A DNA stretch of 64,000 nucleotides from Clostridiales bacterium (GTDB lineage Bacteria > Bacillota > Clostridia > Christensenellales > Aristaeellaceae): positions 62,001 through 126,000 of the forward strand of contig SVGL01000006.1 in assembly GCA_015056325.1 (NCBI GenBank), written 5' to 3'. The position numbers and the translations under genes were made by a program. A model generated the notes under the pieces. The model made no database searches. It was not told the origin of the DNA and saw nothing but the letters and a program-made list of their open reading frames with translations. Below, piece by piece: positions 17,460 through 26,637 of this stretch; positions within the stretch are counted from its first letter, which is position 1; every line of letters begins with the position of its first letter.

Positions 17460-19964
17460 TTATTCGATGGATAGCACGGCGTAGTCTTCCTCCTCCACCG
17501 CCGCACGGAGGACGTCATTGGCAACCTCAGCCTTCAGGGTGACGATGGCCGTTCCGGCGGTATGGCTGGGCACAGCGCTCTCCACGCCGTCGATGGCCTC
17601 CAGCGCCCGTTTGACCATGGCCTCGCAGTGGCCGCACATCATGCCCTCGATGCGCATGGTGATGACAGGCAGCTCCTTGGGCAGCTCAATGTCGGGAAGG
17701 TCCACAGGCTTACGGCGCTGCTCGCGCTTCACATCATGCAGGCGTAAGAGGTTCAGACGCAGCGCATTGGACACCACGCAGAAGCTGGAGAGACTCATCG
17801 CAGCCGCGCCGAACATGGGATTCAGCCGCCATCCCAGCAGCCCGATAAATGTGCCTGCTGCCAGCGGGATACCCAGCGTGTTGTAGCAGAAGGCCCAGAA
17901 CAGGTTCTGGTGGATGTTGCGCAGAGTTGCCCGGCTGAGGCGGATGGCCGCGCTGACATCGGTAAGCTTGCTGTTCATGAGAACCACGTCAGCCGCATCA
18001 ATGGCCACATCTGTACCTGCGCCAATGGCGATCCCCACATCCGCACGGGTCAGGGCCGGGGCGTCATTGATGCCGTCGCCCACCATGGCCACCTTTCCAG
18101 CAGCCATCAGCTGACGGACAACTTTCTCCTTGCCGTCAGGCTTCACCCCGGCAATGACCTTGTCCACGCCAGCCTTCTCACCCATGGTGCGGGCAGTGCG
18201 CTCGTTGTCGCCGGTGAGCATCACCACGCGGATGCCCATGTTCTGCAGCTCGCGGACGGCCTGGGGGCTGTCCTCCTTGATGGCGTCTGCCACGGCGATC
18301 ACCCCCAGCAGCATGTCCCCCTTGGCGAAGAACAGCGGCGTTTTGCCCTGTTCGGCAAGTTGTTCGGCTTGCTCACGGACGGCTTGCGGTACGGCGACCT
18401 TACTTGAAAGGAAAGCCATGCTTCCACCGTGGACAGGTACGCCATTCAACACAGCAGAAAGGCCATTGCCCGGCACTGCGCGGAAATCCGCCATATCGGT
18501 CAGAGTGGTATCCCCGGCAGCAGCCATGACAGCACGGGCCAGCGGATGCTCGGACATGCGTTCCAGAGATGCTGCCAGCTGAAGCAGTTCTGCCTCCTGC
18601 ACGCCCTCTGCAGGAAGGACGTCCGTCACGACCGGCTGGCCGGTGGTGATGGTACCCGTTTTATCCAGCGCGACGATCTGCACCCGGCCCGCACTTTCCA
18701 GTGCAGCGGCCGTCTTGAAGAGGATGCCATGTTTTGCGCCCATGCCACTGCCCACCATGATAGCCACAGGCGTTGCCAGGCCCAGAGCGCAGGGACAGGA
18801 AATCACCAGCACGGAGATGGCCCGGGCCAGCGCGTTGCCGATGCTCTCGCCCAGCAGCAGCCAAACGATCAGCGTCACAACGGCAATGGCAATCACCACC
18901 GGCACAAACACACCGGACACCTTGTCCGCGACCTTGGCAATGGGCGCTTTGGTGGCCGCTGCGTCGGAGACCATCCTGATGATCTGGCTCAGGGTGGTGT
19001 CCTCTCCCACACGGATCGCTTCGCACCGCAGAAAGCCGGAGGTATTCACTGTAGCCGCGGAAACAGCATCCCCCGCAGCCTTGTCCACGGGGATGGATTC
19101 ACCGGTCAGGGCCGCCTCATTCACCGCGGAGTGTCCCTCGATGACCCGGCCGTCCACCGGGATGCTCTCGCCGGGGCGGACGACGAATTCATCGCCCTTC
19201 TGCACCTGCGTGATAGGAACGACTTTCTCCGCGCCGTCCACAACGATGGTCGCCGTCTGGGGCGCAAGGGACATGAGGGACTTAAGTGCATCGGTGGTGC
19301 GGCCTTTGGAGCGGGCTTCCAGCATCTTGCCCACAGTGATGAGGGTCAGGATCATTGCGGCGGACTCAAAGTAGAGCTCATGCAGATAGTGATGCAGCGT
19401 TTCCGGAGCGTGAATGGCCGCATGGGTCATGCCAAATAGCAGCGCCAGGCTGTACCCGAAGGATGCCGCCGAACCCAGGGCCACCAACGTATCCATGTTG
19501 GGCGCACCTTTCATCAGGGATTTGAAGCCGCTGATGAAGAACCGTTGATTGATAACCATAACGACGCCCGTCAGCACCAGCTGGATCAGCGCAATGGCCA
19601 GGGCGTTCTCCGCCAGAACAGCGGGCAGAGGCCATCCCCACATCACATGGCCCATGCTGACATACATCAGCACCAGCAAAAACCCCAGCGACCACCACAA
19701 ACGTCGCTTGAGCCGTGGTGTTTCGTGGTCCGCCAGTGCATCGGTAGGCGCAGCAGCCTTCCCCTGCCCCTTGACGGCAGCGCCGTAACCCGCATCCGTC
19801 ACAGCCTTGATAATCGCCGCATCCGCCGCAGCGCCCTCCACGCCCATGGCGTTGGTCAGCAGTGACACGGACACATTCGTCACGCCGGGCACGGCCTTCA
19901 CTGCCTTCTCCACCCGCGCAGAGCAAGCTGCGCAGGTCATGCCGGTCACTTCGTATTGCTTCAT
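17460..19964 (-). CDS. copA: Copper-exporting P1B-type ATPase (CopA)
   Basis: An 834-residue membrane pump for Cu(I) efflux. An N-terminal heavy-metal-associated domain carries GMTCAAC (residues 9-15). The core has the CPC metal site ([11 protein letters not shown]), phosphorylation motif [15 protein letters not shown] and GDGINDAP. A second metal-binding domain with MMCGHC lies at the very C-terminus, after the last membrane helix, a less common arrangement. The start at 19964 has GAGGTG 6 bp upstream; a GTG three codons earlier is possible. It is 10 bp downstream of csoR and shares its copper-responsive promoter. Confidence 0.95.
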   Translation of the reverse strand: MKQYEVTGMTCAACSARVEKAVKAVPGVTNVSVSLLTNAMGVEGAAADAAIIKAVTDAGYGAAVKGQGKAAAPTDALADHETPRLKRRLWWSLGFLLVLMYVSMGHVMWGWPLPAVLAENALAIALIQLVLTGVVMVINQRFFISGFKSLMKGAPNMDTLVALGSAASFGYSLALLFGMTHAAIHAPETLHHYLHELYFESAAMILTLITVGKMLEARSKGRTTDALKSLMSLAPQTATIVVDGAEKVVPITQVQKGDEFVVRPGESIPVDGRVIEGHSAVNEAALTGESIPVDKAAGDAVSAATVNTSGFLRCEAIRVGEDTTLSQIIRMVSDAAATKAPIAKVADKVSGVFVPVVIAIAVVTLIVWLLLGESIGNALARAISVLVISCPCALGLATPVAIMVGSGMGAKHGILFKTAAALESAGRVQIVALDKTGTITTGQPVVTDVLPAEGVQEAELLQLAASLERMSEHPLARAVMAAAGDTTLTDMADFRAVPGNGLSAVLNGVPVHGGSMAFLSSKVAVPQAVREQAEQLAEQGKTPLFFAKGDMLLGVIAVADAIKEDSPQAVRELQNMGIRVVMLTGDNERTARTMGEKAGVDKVIAGVKPDGKEKVVRQLMAAGKVAMVGDGINDAPALTRADVGIAIGAGTDVAIDAADVVLMNSKLTDVSAAIRLSRATLRNIHQNLFWAFCYNTLGIPLAAGTFIGLLGWRLNPMFGAAAMSLSSFCVVSNALRLNLLRLHDVKREQRRKPVDLPDIELPKELPVITMRIEGMMCGHCEAMVKRALEAIDGVESAVPSHTAGTAIVTLKAEVANDVLRAAVEEEDYAVLSIE

Positions 19965-19974
19965 ATTGATCACC

Positions 19975-20271
19975 TCACTTCATCCATTTTTGCAGCGTAT
20001 CCAGCAGTTCATCGAGGGTTTCATCGCTCCCCCGGCGGACGTCCTCTGCCACGCACGTGCGGATATGCTCCGACAGCAGCGCCTTGGCAAAGCCGTTCAG
20101 CGCCGCAGCCGCAGCGGATGCCTGCGTCAAGATATCCGGACAGTAGGCGTCCTTCTCCACCATCGCGCGGATACCGCGAATCTGCCCTTCAATGCGGCTG
20201 AGGCGGTTGATCAGCAGGCGTTTTTCTTCATCGCTGCGCTCCTTTTTGCGGCAGCAGGTGTTTTCAATCAT
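19975..20271 (-). CDS. csoR: CsoR-family copper-sensing repressor
   Basis: A 98-residue helical repressor. The Cu(I) ligands are visible: Cys in DAYCPDIL (about residue 44) and the pair in EHIRTC (about residues 69-73), the C-H-C pattern of CsoR rather than of RcnR or FrmR. An extra N-terminal Cys pair (TCC at residues 5-7) is not a family feature. Copper binding releases the repressor from DNA and induces csoR-copA. Two matching operator palindromes lie directly upstream. Confidence 0.93.
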   Translation of the reverse strand: MIENTCCRKKERSDEEKRLLINRLSRIEGQIRGIRAMVEKDAYCPDILTQASAAAAALNGFAKALLSEHIRTCVAEDVRRGSDETLDELLDTLQKWMK

Positions 20272-20297
20272 CAGGATGACCCCCCAGATACAGAATC

Positions 20298-20347
20298 ATA
20301 CCCCCACAGGGTATTTCTATTATATACCCTCCCCCGGTATTTGTCAA
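20298..20347 (-). promoter_or_regulatory. csoR-copA promoter with two CsoR operators
   Basis: On the minus strand TTGACA (20342-20347), 17 bp, TATAAT (20319-20324), a perfect promoter. Two 17-bp GC-rich palindromes flank the -10: ATACC...GGTAT at 20324-20340, filling the spacer, and ATACCC-CCACA-GGGTAT at 20298-20314, covering the transcription start. Their centres are 26 bp apart. This fits known CsoR sites (TACCC...GGGTA). Confidence 0.88.
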
Positions 20348-20352
20348 GGCAT

Positions 20353-20386
20353 GAAAAAGGCTGACCTTCCGTTTGGAAAGTCAGCC
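20353..20386 (-). terminator. Terminator of the PG-binding repeat gene
   Basis: On the minus strand GGCTGACTTTCC-AAAC-GGAAGGTCAGCC followed by TTTTTC, just after the stop at 20394. Confidence 0.92.
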
Positions 20387-20393
20387 GCGATGA

Positions 20394-22805
20394 TTACCAG
20401 GTGGCCTTCATGGCCTGAGCGATGGCATCCTGATGGTCCTGCTTGACCTCATCGGTGCCGTGGGTCTTGCTGCCGTAGAAGTGCAGGCAGAACTGGCCCT
20501 CGAAGTTGTTGTCAGTGATGGTCTGCTCACCGTGGGGCACGGAGTAGATGGAGGCCGCGTACACATGGCCGTTGTGCTTGACCAGCATGGGACGGCGGTT
20601 CCACTTGAACTCCACGCCGCCGTTGATCTTCAGCAGGGTGGCAGTGTCAGCCTTGGTGAGGGGCTCCACGTCCAGGTGGTGCTCGCCGTAGAGCACCTTG
20701 CCCTTGAAGACCAGGCCGGTCTTGACGTCCTTGATCTCAATCACGGGACGACCCGCGAACTTGGCGCGGCCGCCATTGAACCAATCCAGACGCTCGGTCT
20801 TGTACTTGGTGGTCGTGGTGTTGCCGGTATTGGTATTGGTGTTATTGTTGGCCGCGCCGGCAGAAATGGCGCTGGAGGACACCAGCTTGCGCAGGGTAGC
20901 GGGATTCGCCGTGCCGGTGACAGTCAGCTTGTTGGCACGCTGGAAATCGCTCACTGCAGCGGTAGTGCGGTAGCCATAGTCGCTGTCCAGGGTAGTGGTG
21001 TAGTAGCCCAGCTCCTTCAGGCGGGCCTGCAGCGCCTTAACCTGAGCGCCGCTGTCGCCAGACTTAAGGGTCTGGTTGGTCTTGAGCTCCACAGTGGTCT
21101 TGCCGTTGGCAGCCACAGCGTTGGAGGAATTCATCTTCTTCATGGTGGCGGAGCCCGCAACACCGTCAGCAGTCAGGCCATTCTTCTTCTGGAAAGCCTT
21201 CACGGCAGCGATGGTCTTGGAGCCGTAGTCGCTGTCAATGGCGGAAGTGTAGTAGCCCAGCTCCTTCAGGCGCTCCTGCAGCTTCTTGACCTCAGCGCCC
21301 TTGTCGCCGGACTTGAGGCCATCGGTGGTGGTCGTCGTGGTATTGGTGGTGGTGCCGGCCTTGACGGCGGAGCTGGAATTCAGCTTTTTCAGCGTGGAGG
21401 AGCCCGCAACACCGTCAGCGGTCAGGCCATTCTTCTTCTGGAAGGCCTTCACAGCCACCACCGTCTTGGCGCCGTAGTCGCCGTCGATGGCATTGTTGTA
21501 GTAGCCCAGCTCCTTCAGGCGGCGCTGCAGCTCCTTGACGGCCTCGCCCTTCGCGCCGGACTTGAGCGTGGTGCTCGTGGTCACAGTGTTGGCACCATTG
21601 GCCTTCACGGCGGAGCTGGAATTCAGCTTCTTCAGCGTCGCCTCACCGGCAACGCCATCAGCGGTCAGGCCATTCTTCTTCTGGAAGGCCTTCACGGCGG
21701 CAATGGTCTTGGAGCCGTATTCAGCATCGATGACAGAGGTGTAATAGCCCAGTTCCTTCAGACGCTGCTGCAGCTTCTTGACGTCCTCGCCCTTATCTCC
21801 AGACTTGAGGCCCTTGCTCTTGACCGTGGTATCGGCATTGGCCTTGATGGCTGAGGTGGAGTTCAGCTTCTTCAGAGTTGCTTCGTCCACATTGCCGGTC
21901 TGGCTTAGGCCATTCTTCTTCTGGAAGGCCTTGACTGCATTGACGGTCTGGGTGCCATAATCGCTGTCAATCGCAGCAGTATAATAGCCCAGCTCCTTCA
22001 GGCGCTGCTGCAGCTGCTTGACGGCCGTGCCCTTATCGCCCTTCTTGAGGGTACCGTCAGCCTTGGTGCTGGCATTGGCCTTCACGGCGGAGGTAGAGTT
22101 CAGCTTCTTCAGGGTTGCTTCGTCCACATTGCCGGTCTGGCTCAGGCCATTCTTCTTCTGGAAGGCCTTCACCGCTGCCACGGTCTTGGCGCCGTAGTCA
22201 CTGTCAATGGTGGAAGTGTAGTAGCCCAGCTCCTTCAGGCGCTGCTGCAGCTGCTTGACCGCCGTGCCCTTATCGCCCTTCTTGAGAGTACCGTCGTCCT
22301 TGCTGGCGGTGGTATTAGCCTTCACCGCAGAGGTGGAATGCAGCTTCTTCTGGGTGGCAGCATCCGCAATACCGGTCTGGCTCAGGCCATTCTTCTTCTG
22401 GAAGGCCTTCACCGCATTCACAGTCTGGGTGCCGTAGTTGCCATCGCAGGAGGCACTGTAGTAGCCCAGCTCCTTCAGACGCTGCTGCACAGCCTTGACC
22501 GCAGAGCCGGAATCACCCTTTTGAAGGACCTCATCCCCGGACTTGGTCACGACGATATAATCCTTATACACATAGCCGGTGTACTTGCCGGTGGTTACCT
22601 TATACCAGCTGCCGGACTTGCCCAGGACCTCCAACTTATCGCCGTTGCGAAGCATCTTCACCACAGCAGTGGAAGAGTCAGGGCCCTCGCGCAGGTACAG
22701 GCTGTCAGCAGTGACGGTTGCAGTATCCGCCATTGCGGTAGCAGCCAGCAGCATCAGCAGGGCAAGAATACCAGCCAGGAACCACTTTTTGCTCACGTGA
22801 ATCAT
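20394..22805 (-). CDS. Exported SH3 / seven-repeat peptidoglycan-binding protein
   Basis: An 803-residue secreted wall protein. The signal peptide ends near AMA (residue 26). A bacterial SH3 domain spans about residues 27-86 (LYLREGPDSSTAVV... GYVYKDYIVV). Seven tandem PG_binding_1 modules follow, each with 'LQ.RLKELGYY', 'YG..T..AVKAFQKKNGL' and 'ATLKKLNSSSAVKA', separated by Thr/Asn-rich linkers. The C-terminal ~150 residues form a separate domain (HLDVEPLTKADTATLL... FCLHFYGSKTHGTDEV) common in Clostridia surface proteins; it lacks the YkuD L,D-transpeptidase Cys motif. The repeats are near-identical at DNA level. The start at 22805 has AAAGGGG upstream. Confidence 0.88.
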   Translation of the reverse strand: MIHVSKKWFLAGILALLMLLAATAMADTATVTADSLYLREGPDSSTAVVKMLRNGDKLEVLGKSGSWYKVTTGKYTGYVYKDYIVVTKSGDEVLQKGDSGSAVKAVQQRLKELGYYSASCDGNYGTQTVNAVKAFQKKNGLSQTGIADAATQKKLHSTSAVKANTTASKDDGTLKKGDKGTAVKQLQQRLKELGYYTSTIDSDYGAKTVAAVKAFQKKNGLSQTGNVDEATLKKLNSTSAVKANASTKADGTLKKGDKGTAVKQLQQRLKELGYYTAAIDSDYGTQTVNAVKAFQKKNGLSQTGNVDEATLKKLNSTSAIKANADTTVKSKGLKSGDKGEDVKKLQQRLKELGYYTSVIDAEYGSKTIAAVKAFQKKNGLTADGVAGEATLKKLNSSSAVKANGANTVTTSTTLKSGAKGEAVKELQRRLKELGYYNNAIDGDYGAKTVVAVKAFQKKNGLTADGVAGSSTLKKLNSSSAVKAGTTTNTTTTTTDGLKSGDKGAEVKKLQERLKELGYYTSAIDSDYGSKTIAAVKAFQKKNGLTADGVAGSATMKKMNSSNAVAANGKTTVELKTNQTLKSGDSGAQVKALQARLKELGYYTTTLDSDYGYRTTAAVSDFQRANKLTVTGTANPATLRKLVSSSAISAGAANNNTNTNTGNTTTTKYKTERLDWFNGGRAKFAGRPVIEIKDVKTGLVFKGKVLYGEHHLDVEPLTKADTATLLKINGGVEFKWNRRPMLVKHNGHVYAASIYSVPHGEQTITDNNFEGQFCLHFYGSKTHGTDEVKQDHQDAIAQAMKATW

Positions 22806-22827
22806 AGGTACAACCCCTTTCACACAT

Positions 22828-22856
22828 AATATATTACAATTATGTGTCATTGTCAA
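22828..22856 (-). promoter_or_regulatory. Promoter of PG-binding repeat gene
   Basis: On the minus strand TTGACA (22851-22856), 17 bp, TATATT (22828-22833), about 22 bp before the ATG. Confidence 0.82.
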
Positions 22857-22999
22857 TAGAACAATTGAATGATTTTACAAATTTGTCACATTCCTTCCGT
22901 GCAGTGCACATCGCAATGCACACAAGAAACCACTCTTATTATAGTATATCTTGCCAGATTTGTAAAGCAAATAATCTTGAACTTTTTTCAAAAAAATGC

Positions 23000-23028
23000 T
23001 TGACACCCAGGGGAAGGTGTGGTATACT
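23000..23028 (+). promoter_or_regulatory. Promoter of rplJ-rplL
   Basis: TTGACA (23000-23005), a 17-bp spacer, TATACT (23023-23028). The transcript begins about 165 nt before rplJ, leaving room for the L10 leader. The stretch 22857-22999 upstream is AT-rich and holds no gene. Confidence 0.85.
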
Positions 23029-23035
23029 TTTCAAG

Positions 23036-23167
23036 GTTTTTGAAGAAACCTGTGCCGTAGACAGCCGGTGTCCACTGGACGTAAAGGGGCTCGCCCCGCC
23101 TGCCGAGGTGTAATGGATATAGCATGACTTTGCTCATCCCTTGCACCTGTTGCAAGGGTTTTCTTTT
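23036..23167 (+). ncRNA. Ribosomal protein L10 leader with attenuator
   Basis: It contains the hallmark segments of the L10 leader RNA: CCGTAGACAGCCGGTGTCC and, about 40 nt later, CCTGCCGAGGTG, which form the multi-stem structure bound by the L10(L12)4 complex. It is followed by CCCTTGCA-CCTGT-TGCAAGGG (23138-23158) and TTTTCTTTT, a transcription attenuator. Excess L10/L12 should bind here and reduce expression of rplJ-rplL. Confidence 0.88.
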
Positions 23168-23199
23168 ACTCCAAACCTTTAAGGAGGTGCAAGAAAGAA

Positions 23200-23712
23200 A
23201 TGGCAAAGGTGCATGAGATCAAGCCCGAGAAGGTTGCAGTTGTTGCTGACATCGTGGAGAAGCTGAAGGCCGCCCAGAGCGTGACCATCGTGAGCTACTC
23301 CGGTCTGACCGTGGAGCAGGTGACTGAGCTGCGCAAGCTCTGCCGTGCTGAGGAAGTCGCCTACACCGTGCTGAAGAACCGTCTGGTTCTGCGCGCGCTG
23401 AACGAGGTGGGCATCGAAGGTCTGGATGATCTGCTGAACGGCCCCAACGCCTTCGTGTTCTCCATGAAGGATGCTGTCGCCGGTCCCCGCGTGATCAACG
23501 ACTTCATCGAGAAGAACAAGCTGCAGTCCCTGAAGATTACCGGTGGTATTCTGGAGGGCAAGGCGATCGACGTCGCGACCGTCAAGGCGCTGGCGAATCT
23601 GCCCAGCCGCGAGGTCCTGCTGGCCAAGCTGCTCGGCTGCATGTCCAACACCGTTGCGAGCTTCGTCCGCGTTATCGACGCGTACCGCAAGAAGCTGGCC
23701 GGCGAGGAGTAA
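23200..23712 (+). CDS. rplJ: 50S ribosomal protein L10
   Basis: A 170-residue protein that forms the base of the ribosomal stalk, binding 23S rRNA and dimers of L7/L12. The start (MAKVHEIKPEKVAVVADIVEKLKAAQ) and VSYSGLTVEQVTELRKLCR match L10; YTVLKNRLVLRAL lies near residue 50. The C-terminal helix (VIDAYRKKLAGEE) is the L12-binding part. AAGGAGGTG precedes the ATG. It sits downstream of its autoregulatory leader and upstream of rplL. Confidence 0.98.
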   Translation: MAKVHEIKPEKVAVVADIVEKLKAAQSVTIVSYSGLTVEQVTELRKLCRAEEVAYTVLKNRLVLRALNEVGIEGLDDLLNGPNAFVFSMKDAVAGPRVINDFIEKNKLQSLKITGGILEGKAIDVATVKALANLPSREVLLAKLLGCMSNTVASFVRVIDAYRKKLAGEE

Positions 23713-23852
23713 GGGTCTTCGACCCGTTTTTCCGCCAATGTTGCGCATAGCCTGATGTAGGCAGCCGCGCCCCGAATTGAGCGGAACCAGAGGAATGAGG
23801 CGAATGCCTCCTCCCCTACTCAACATTAAAACATACTTAGGGTCACAGACCC
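23713..23852 (+). other. rplJ-rplL intergenic region with two matching hairpins
   Basis: GGGTC-TTC-GACCC followed by GTTTTT lies directly after the rplJ stop (23713-23730), and GGGTC-ACA-GACCC lies 24 bp before rplL (23840-23852). The first could partly terminate or process the transcript. I see no convincing separate promoter for rplL. Confidence 0.55.
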
Positions 23853-23876
23853 AATCGAATTAGGAGGAACAATAAA

Positions 23877-24254
23877 ATGACTCATGCTGAGATCATTGCC
23901 GCCGTCGAGGCTATGACGGTGCTGGAGCTGGCCGATCTGGTCAAGGCCATGGAAGAGAAGTTCGGCGTTTCTGCCGCTGCTACCGCTGTTGTTGCGGGCC
24001 CCGCTGCTGCTGCTGCTCCCGTTGAGGAGAAGACCGAGTTCGACGTCATCCTGAAGGGCTTCGACGCCGCTGCCAAGCTGAAGGTTCTGAAGGTCATCCG
24101 CGAAGTGTGCGGCCTGGGCCTGAAGGAAGCTAAGGACTTCGTTGAGGCTGCTGCTACTGGCCCCAAGACCGTCAAGGAAGGCCTGTCCAAGGAAGATGCC
24201 GAGAAGCTGGCTGCCCAGATCAAGGAAGTCGGCGGCGAAGTCGAGGTCAAGTAA
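23877..24254 (+). CDS. rplL: 50S ribosomal protein L7/L12
   Basis: A 125-residue acidic stalk protein that recruits translation GTPases. The N-terminal dimerisation helices ([19 protein letters not shown]) lead into an Ala-rich hinge ([19 protein letters not shown]) and the C-terminal factor-binding domain ([38 protein letters not shown]). AGGAGGAACAAT precedes the ATG. It is present in several copies per ribosome, so its expression relative to L10 may depend on the intergenic hairpins. Confidence 0.98.
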   Translation: MTHAEIIAAVEAMTVLELADLVKAMEEKFGVSAAATAVVAGPAAAAAPVEEKTEFDVILKGFDAAAKLKVLKVIREVCGLGLKEAKDFVEAAATGPKTVKEGLSKEDAEKLAAQIKEVGGEVEVK

Positions 24255-24281
24255 TCTCACTTCTCTCGAAGAAGCTTTCAC

Positions 24282-24312
24282 AAGAGGATGCTCGAAAGAG
24301 CGTCCTCTTTTT
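24282..24312 (+). terminator. Terminator of rplJ-rplL
   Basis: GAGGATGCTC-GAAA-GAGCGTCCTC, a GNRA-looped stem with one G-T pair, followed by TTTTTG. Confidence 0.92.
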
Positions 24313-24334
24313 GTATGCCTCCCCTGCTGGACAG

Positions 24335-24368
24335 AAAAACCTGAGCAGATTTCCTGCTCAGGTTTTTT
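24335..24368. terminator. Bidirectional terminator between rplL and feo operon
   Basis: AAAAACCTGAGCAG and CTGCTCAGGTTTTTT pair in either strand. On the minus strand it ends the feo transcript. Confidence 0.88.
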
Positions 24369-24378
24369 CTGTCTTTCT

Positions 24379-24534
24379 TTATTGATTTTTGTTGCAGCCG
24401 CCGCAGTTTCCGGAGCACGCCTTCGCATGCGGACATCCAATACACTTCTGTCCGGCCTTCTTCGCACGGTAGATATACAGCGCCGCGCTACCCAGGATCA
24501 GCACCAGGATCAGGACAACAATCAGGTCAGCCAT
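24379..24534 (-). CDS. FeoB-associated Cys-rich membrane protein
   Basis: A 51-residue protein. The N-terminal helix (ADLIVVLILVLILGSAALYIYR) spans the membrane, and the cytoplasmic tail carries the Cys pattern CIGCPHAKACSGNCGGC, as in the small FeoB_associated family. It sits 11 bp after feoB in the same direction, the usual context. It probably supports ferrous iron uptake, perhaps as an iron chaperone or as a substitute for FeoC. The second of two adjacent ATGs is used as start because it is better spaced from GGGGGAG. Confidence 0.9.
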   Translation of the reverse strand: MADLIVVLILVLILGSAALYIYRAKKAGQKCIGCPHAKACSGNCGGCNKNQ

Positions 24535-24545
24535 CATGCTCCCCC

Positions 24546-26540
24546 TTACGCGCCCAGCTTACGGCCATGAGCGGCGGTACGGCGGTTGCGCAGGATGATC
24601 GCGATGATCGCGCCAACGAAGGCCGCCACAGCCAGCAGGCCGCCCAGGAAACCCGTGCCCACGGCGCCGGTGGTAATCAACGTACCGATCTGGTACACCA
24701 GGAAAGCCACGGTGAAGCCGATGCCCAGCTGCAGACCGAGGCCGCCCCACAGCCACTTGGCGCTCTTTATTTCAGCGTTCATGGCGCCAATGGCCGCAAA
24801 GCAGGGCGGAGTGAACAGGTTGAACATCAGATACGCCAGGGCCGCTGCCTTGCTGATGGCGATAATGCCGGCAATCTCCGCACCAGTACCCTGCAGCATG
24901 GCCAGCTCATCCGCATCGATCAGGTTCTCCAGGCCAACAAAGCACACCGCCAGCGTCCCCACCACGTTCTCCTTGGCGATAAAGCCGGTCACAGCTGCAG
25001 CAGCCATCTGCCAGCTCAGCACACCGATGACAGGCACCAGCAGGTACGCAAAGGGATGAGCGATGGAGGCCAGGATGGACTGGTCCGCAGATTCCGCTAC
25101 AGTGAAGGACCAGGTGAAGGACTGCATGATATGTACAGCGGTATTGCACAGCAGGATAATGGTGCCCGCTTTGACGATGTAAGACCAGCCGCGCTCCAGC
25201 ATGGACTTGACTGCGAAGATCAGCGAGGGTACCTTGTACTCCGGCAGTTCAATAATGAAGTAGGACTTGCGAACCTTCCGGCCGGTGATCAGGTTGACCA
25301 GCAGCGCTCCCAGAAAGATCAATACGATGCCGGCGAAGTACATCGCAGGAGCAACCCAGGGGCTATCCCCGAAGAAGGCTCCGGCAAACAGGGCGATGAC
25401 CGGCAGCTTGGCGCCGCAGGGCATGAAGGGCGCCAGCATGGCAGTGGCACGGCGTTCACGCTCATCACGGATGGTACGGGCAGCCATGACGCCGGGGATG
25501 GCGCAGCCGGTGGTGATCACAAAGGGAATGACGGACTTGCCGGAGAGCCCCACCTTCTTGAAGATCGGATCCAGCACCACGGTGGCGCGGGCCATATAGC
25601 CGCAATCCTCCAGGAGAGCAATGAGGAAATACATCACCATCACCAGGGGCAGGAAGCCCACCACGGCAATCAGACCGCCGATGACGCCATCCACCAGCAG
25701 GGACTGCAGGATGTCGGAGGCGCCGCTCACCAGACCGGCTACCCAACCCTGGAATATCTCCAGCCAGGCCACCAGGGTGTCGGCCAGCCAGGGCCCGAAG
25801 GACGCCTGGGAGAACCAAAACACGAAGTACATCACCGCCGCAAAGATCACCAGGCCCACTGCAGGATGGGTGATCACAGCGTCAATCTTATCGGTAACAT
25901 TGCGGTCGGCCGTGCGGACGGCGCGCTTCTCCACCTGGCGGACGACGGAGTTGACATAAGAGAATCGTGCCCGATCAGCCTTAAGCACCTCCGCCTTGTT
26001 GGTCATGTCGATCTTCGGCTGATGATAGGGCGCCTTCTGTTCCTTTCCCACCAGGGACACGGCAGTCTTGATGACCTCGCGCAGGCCTTCGTTGCTGGTG
26101 GACACCGTTTCCACCACGGGACAGCCCAGGGCTGCAGAAAGCGCAGCCACATCAATGACGGTTTTCTTCTTCTCGTTGACGTCCGCCTTGTTCAGCGCTA
26201 CCACCATGGGAATGCCCAGCTCCAGCAGCTGCGTGGTGAAGAACAGGCTGCGGGAAAGGTTGGTGGCATCCACAATGTTGACAATCACGTCCGGATGCTC
26301 ATTGCGTACGTAATCGCTGGTGACGCTCTCCTCACTGGTGAAGGGCGACATGGAGTAAGCGCCGGGCAGGTCAACGGCTACCAGGCCTTCCTGCTCCCCG
26401 GCGTACAGCTTGCGGATGGCATGCTCCTTGCGCTCCACGGTAACACCCGCCCAGTTGCCGACCTTCTCACTCCGGCCGGTGAGGGCATTGTACATGGTGG
26501 TTTTGCCGCTGTTGGGATTACCCGTCAGTGCAATTCTCAT
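24546..26540 (-). CDS. feoB: Ferrous iron transporter FeoB
   Basis: A 664-residue inner-membrane Fe(II) importer. The N-terminal G domain has GNPNSGKTT (G1, residues 7-15), VDLPGAYS (G3) and NKADV (G4), followed by a GDI-like helical region. The C-terminal half contains two Gate domains with the Cys-bearing segments TTGCAIPGVMAAR and FMPCGAKLPV. The start at 26540 is set by GAGGAGG. It is cotranscribed with feoA upstream and the Cys-rich gene downstream; a GTTAG-N6-CTAAC palindrome lies in the feoA-feoB gap. Confidence 0.97.
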   Translation of the reverse strand: MRIALTGNPNSGKTTMYNALTGRSEKVGNWAGVTVERKEHAIRKLYAGEQEGLVAVDLPGAYSMSPFTSEESVTSDYVRNEHPDVIVNIVDATNLSRSLFFTTQLLELGIPMVVALNKADVNEKKKTVIDVAALSAALGCPVVETVSTSNEGLREVIKTAVSLVGKEQKAPYHQPKIDMTNKAEVLKADRARFSYVNSVVRQVEKRAVRTADRNVTDKIDAVITHPAVGLVIFAAVMYFVFWFSQASFGPWLADTLVAWLEIFQGWVAGLVSGASDILQSLLVDGVIGGLIAVVGFLPLVMVMYFLIALLEDCGYMARATVVLDPIFKKVGLSGKSVIPFVITTGCAIPGVMAARTIRDERERRATAMLAPFMPCGAKLPVIALFAGAFFGDSPWVAPAMYFAGIVLIFLGALLVNLITGRKVRKSYFIIELPEYKVPSLIFAVKSMLERGWSYIVKAGTIILLCNTAVHIMQSFTWSFTVAESADQSILASIAHPFAYLLVPVIGVLSWQMAAAAVTGFIAKENVVGTLAVCFVGLENLIDADELAMLQGTGAEIAGIIAISKAAALAYLMFNLFTPPCFAAIGAMNAEIKSAKWLWGGLGLQLGIGFTVAFLVYQIGTLITTGAVGTGFLGGLLAVAAFVGAIIAIILRNRRTAAHGRKLGA

Positions 26541-26581
26541 GGGGATCCTCCTCAATAGATACAGGTGAAGCGGGGACACTT

Positions 26582-26597
26582 GTTAGCATCGGCTAAC
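26582..26597. promoter_or_regulatory. GTTAG-N6-CTAAC palindrome in the feoA-feoB gap
   Basis: GTTAG (26582-26586), 6 bp, CTAAC (26593-26597). It has the same half-sites and spacing as the site beside the feoA promoter, so it is probably bound by the same metal-responsive regulator. Confidence 0.6.
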
Positions 26598-26637
26598 TCA
26601 TCCCCCGAAAGAAGATCAGCCGGATCCTCCCGAGGCA

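Noticed and set aside
20433-21854. A long plus-strand frame opposite the PG-binding repeats
   Set aside because: It is the mirror of a repetitive coding sequence and has no ribosome-binding site or recognisable domain.
21000-22500. Regularly spaced repeats that could suggest a CRISPR array
   Set aside because: The ~240-bp period encodes PG_binding_1 modules in one open frame; there are no short repeats with unique spacers and no cas genes.
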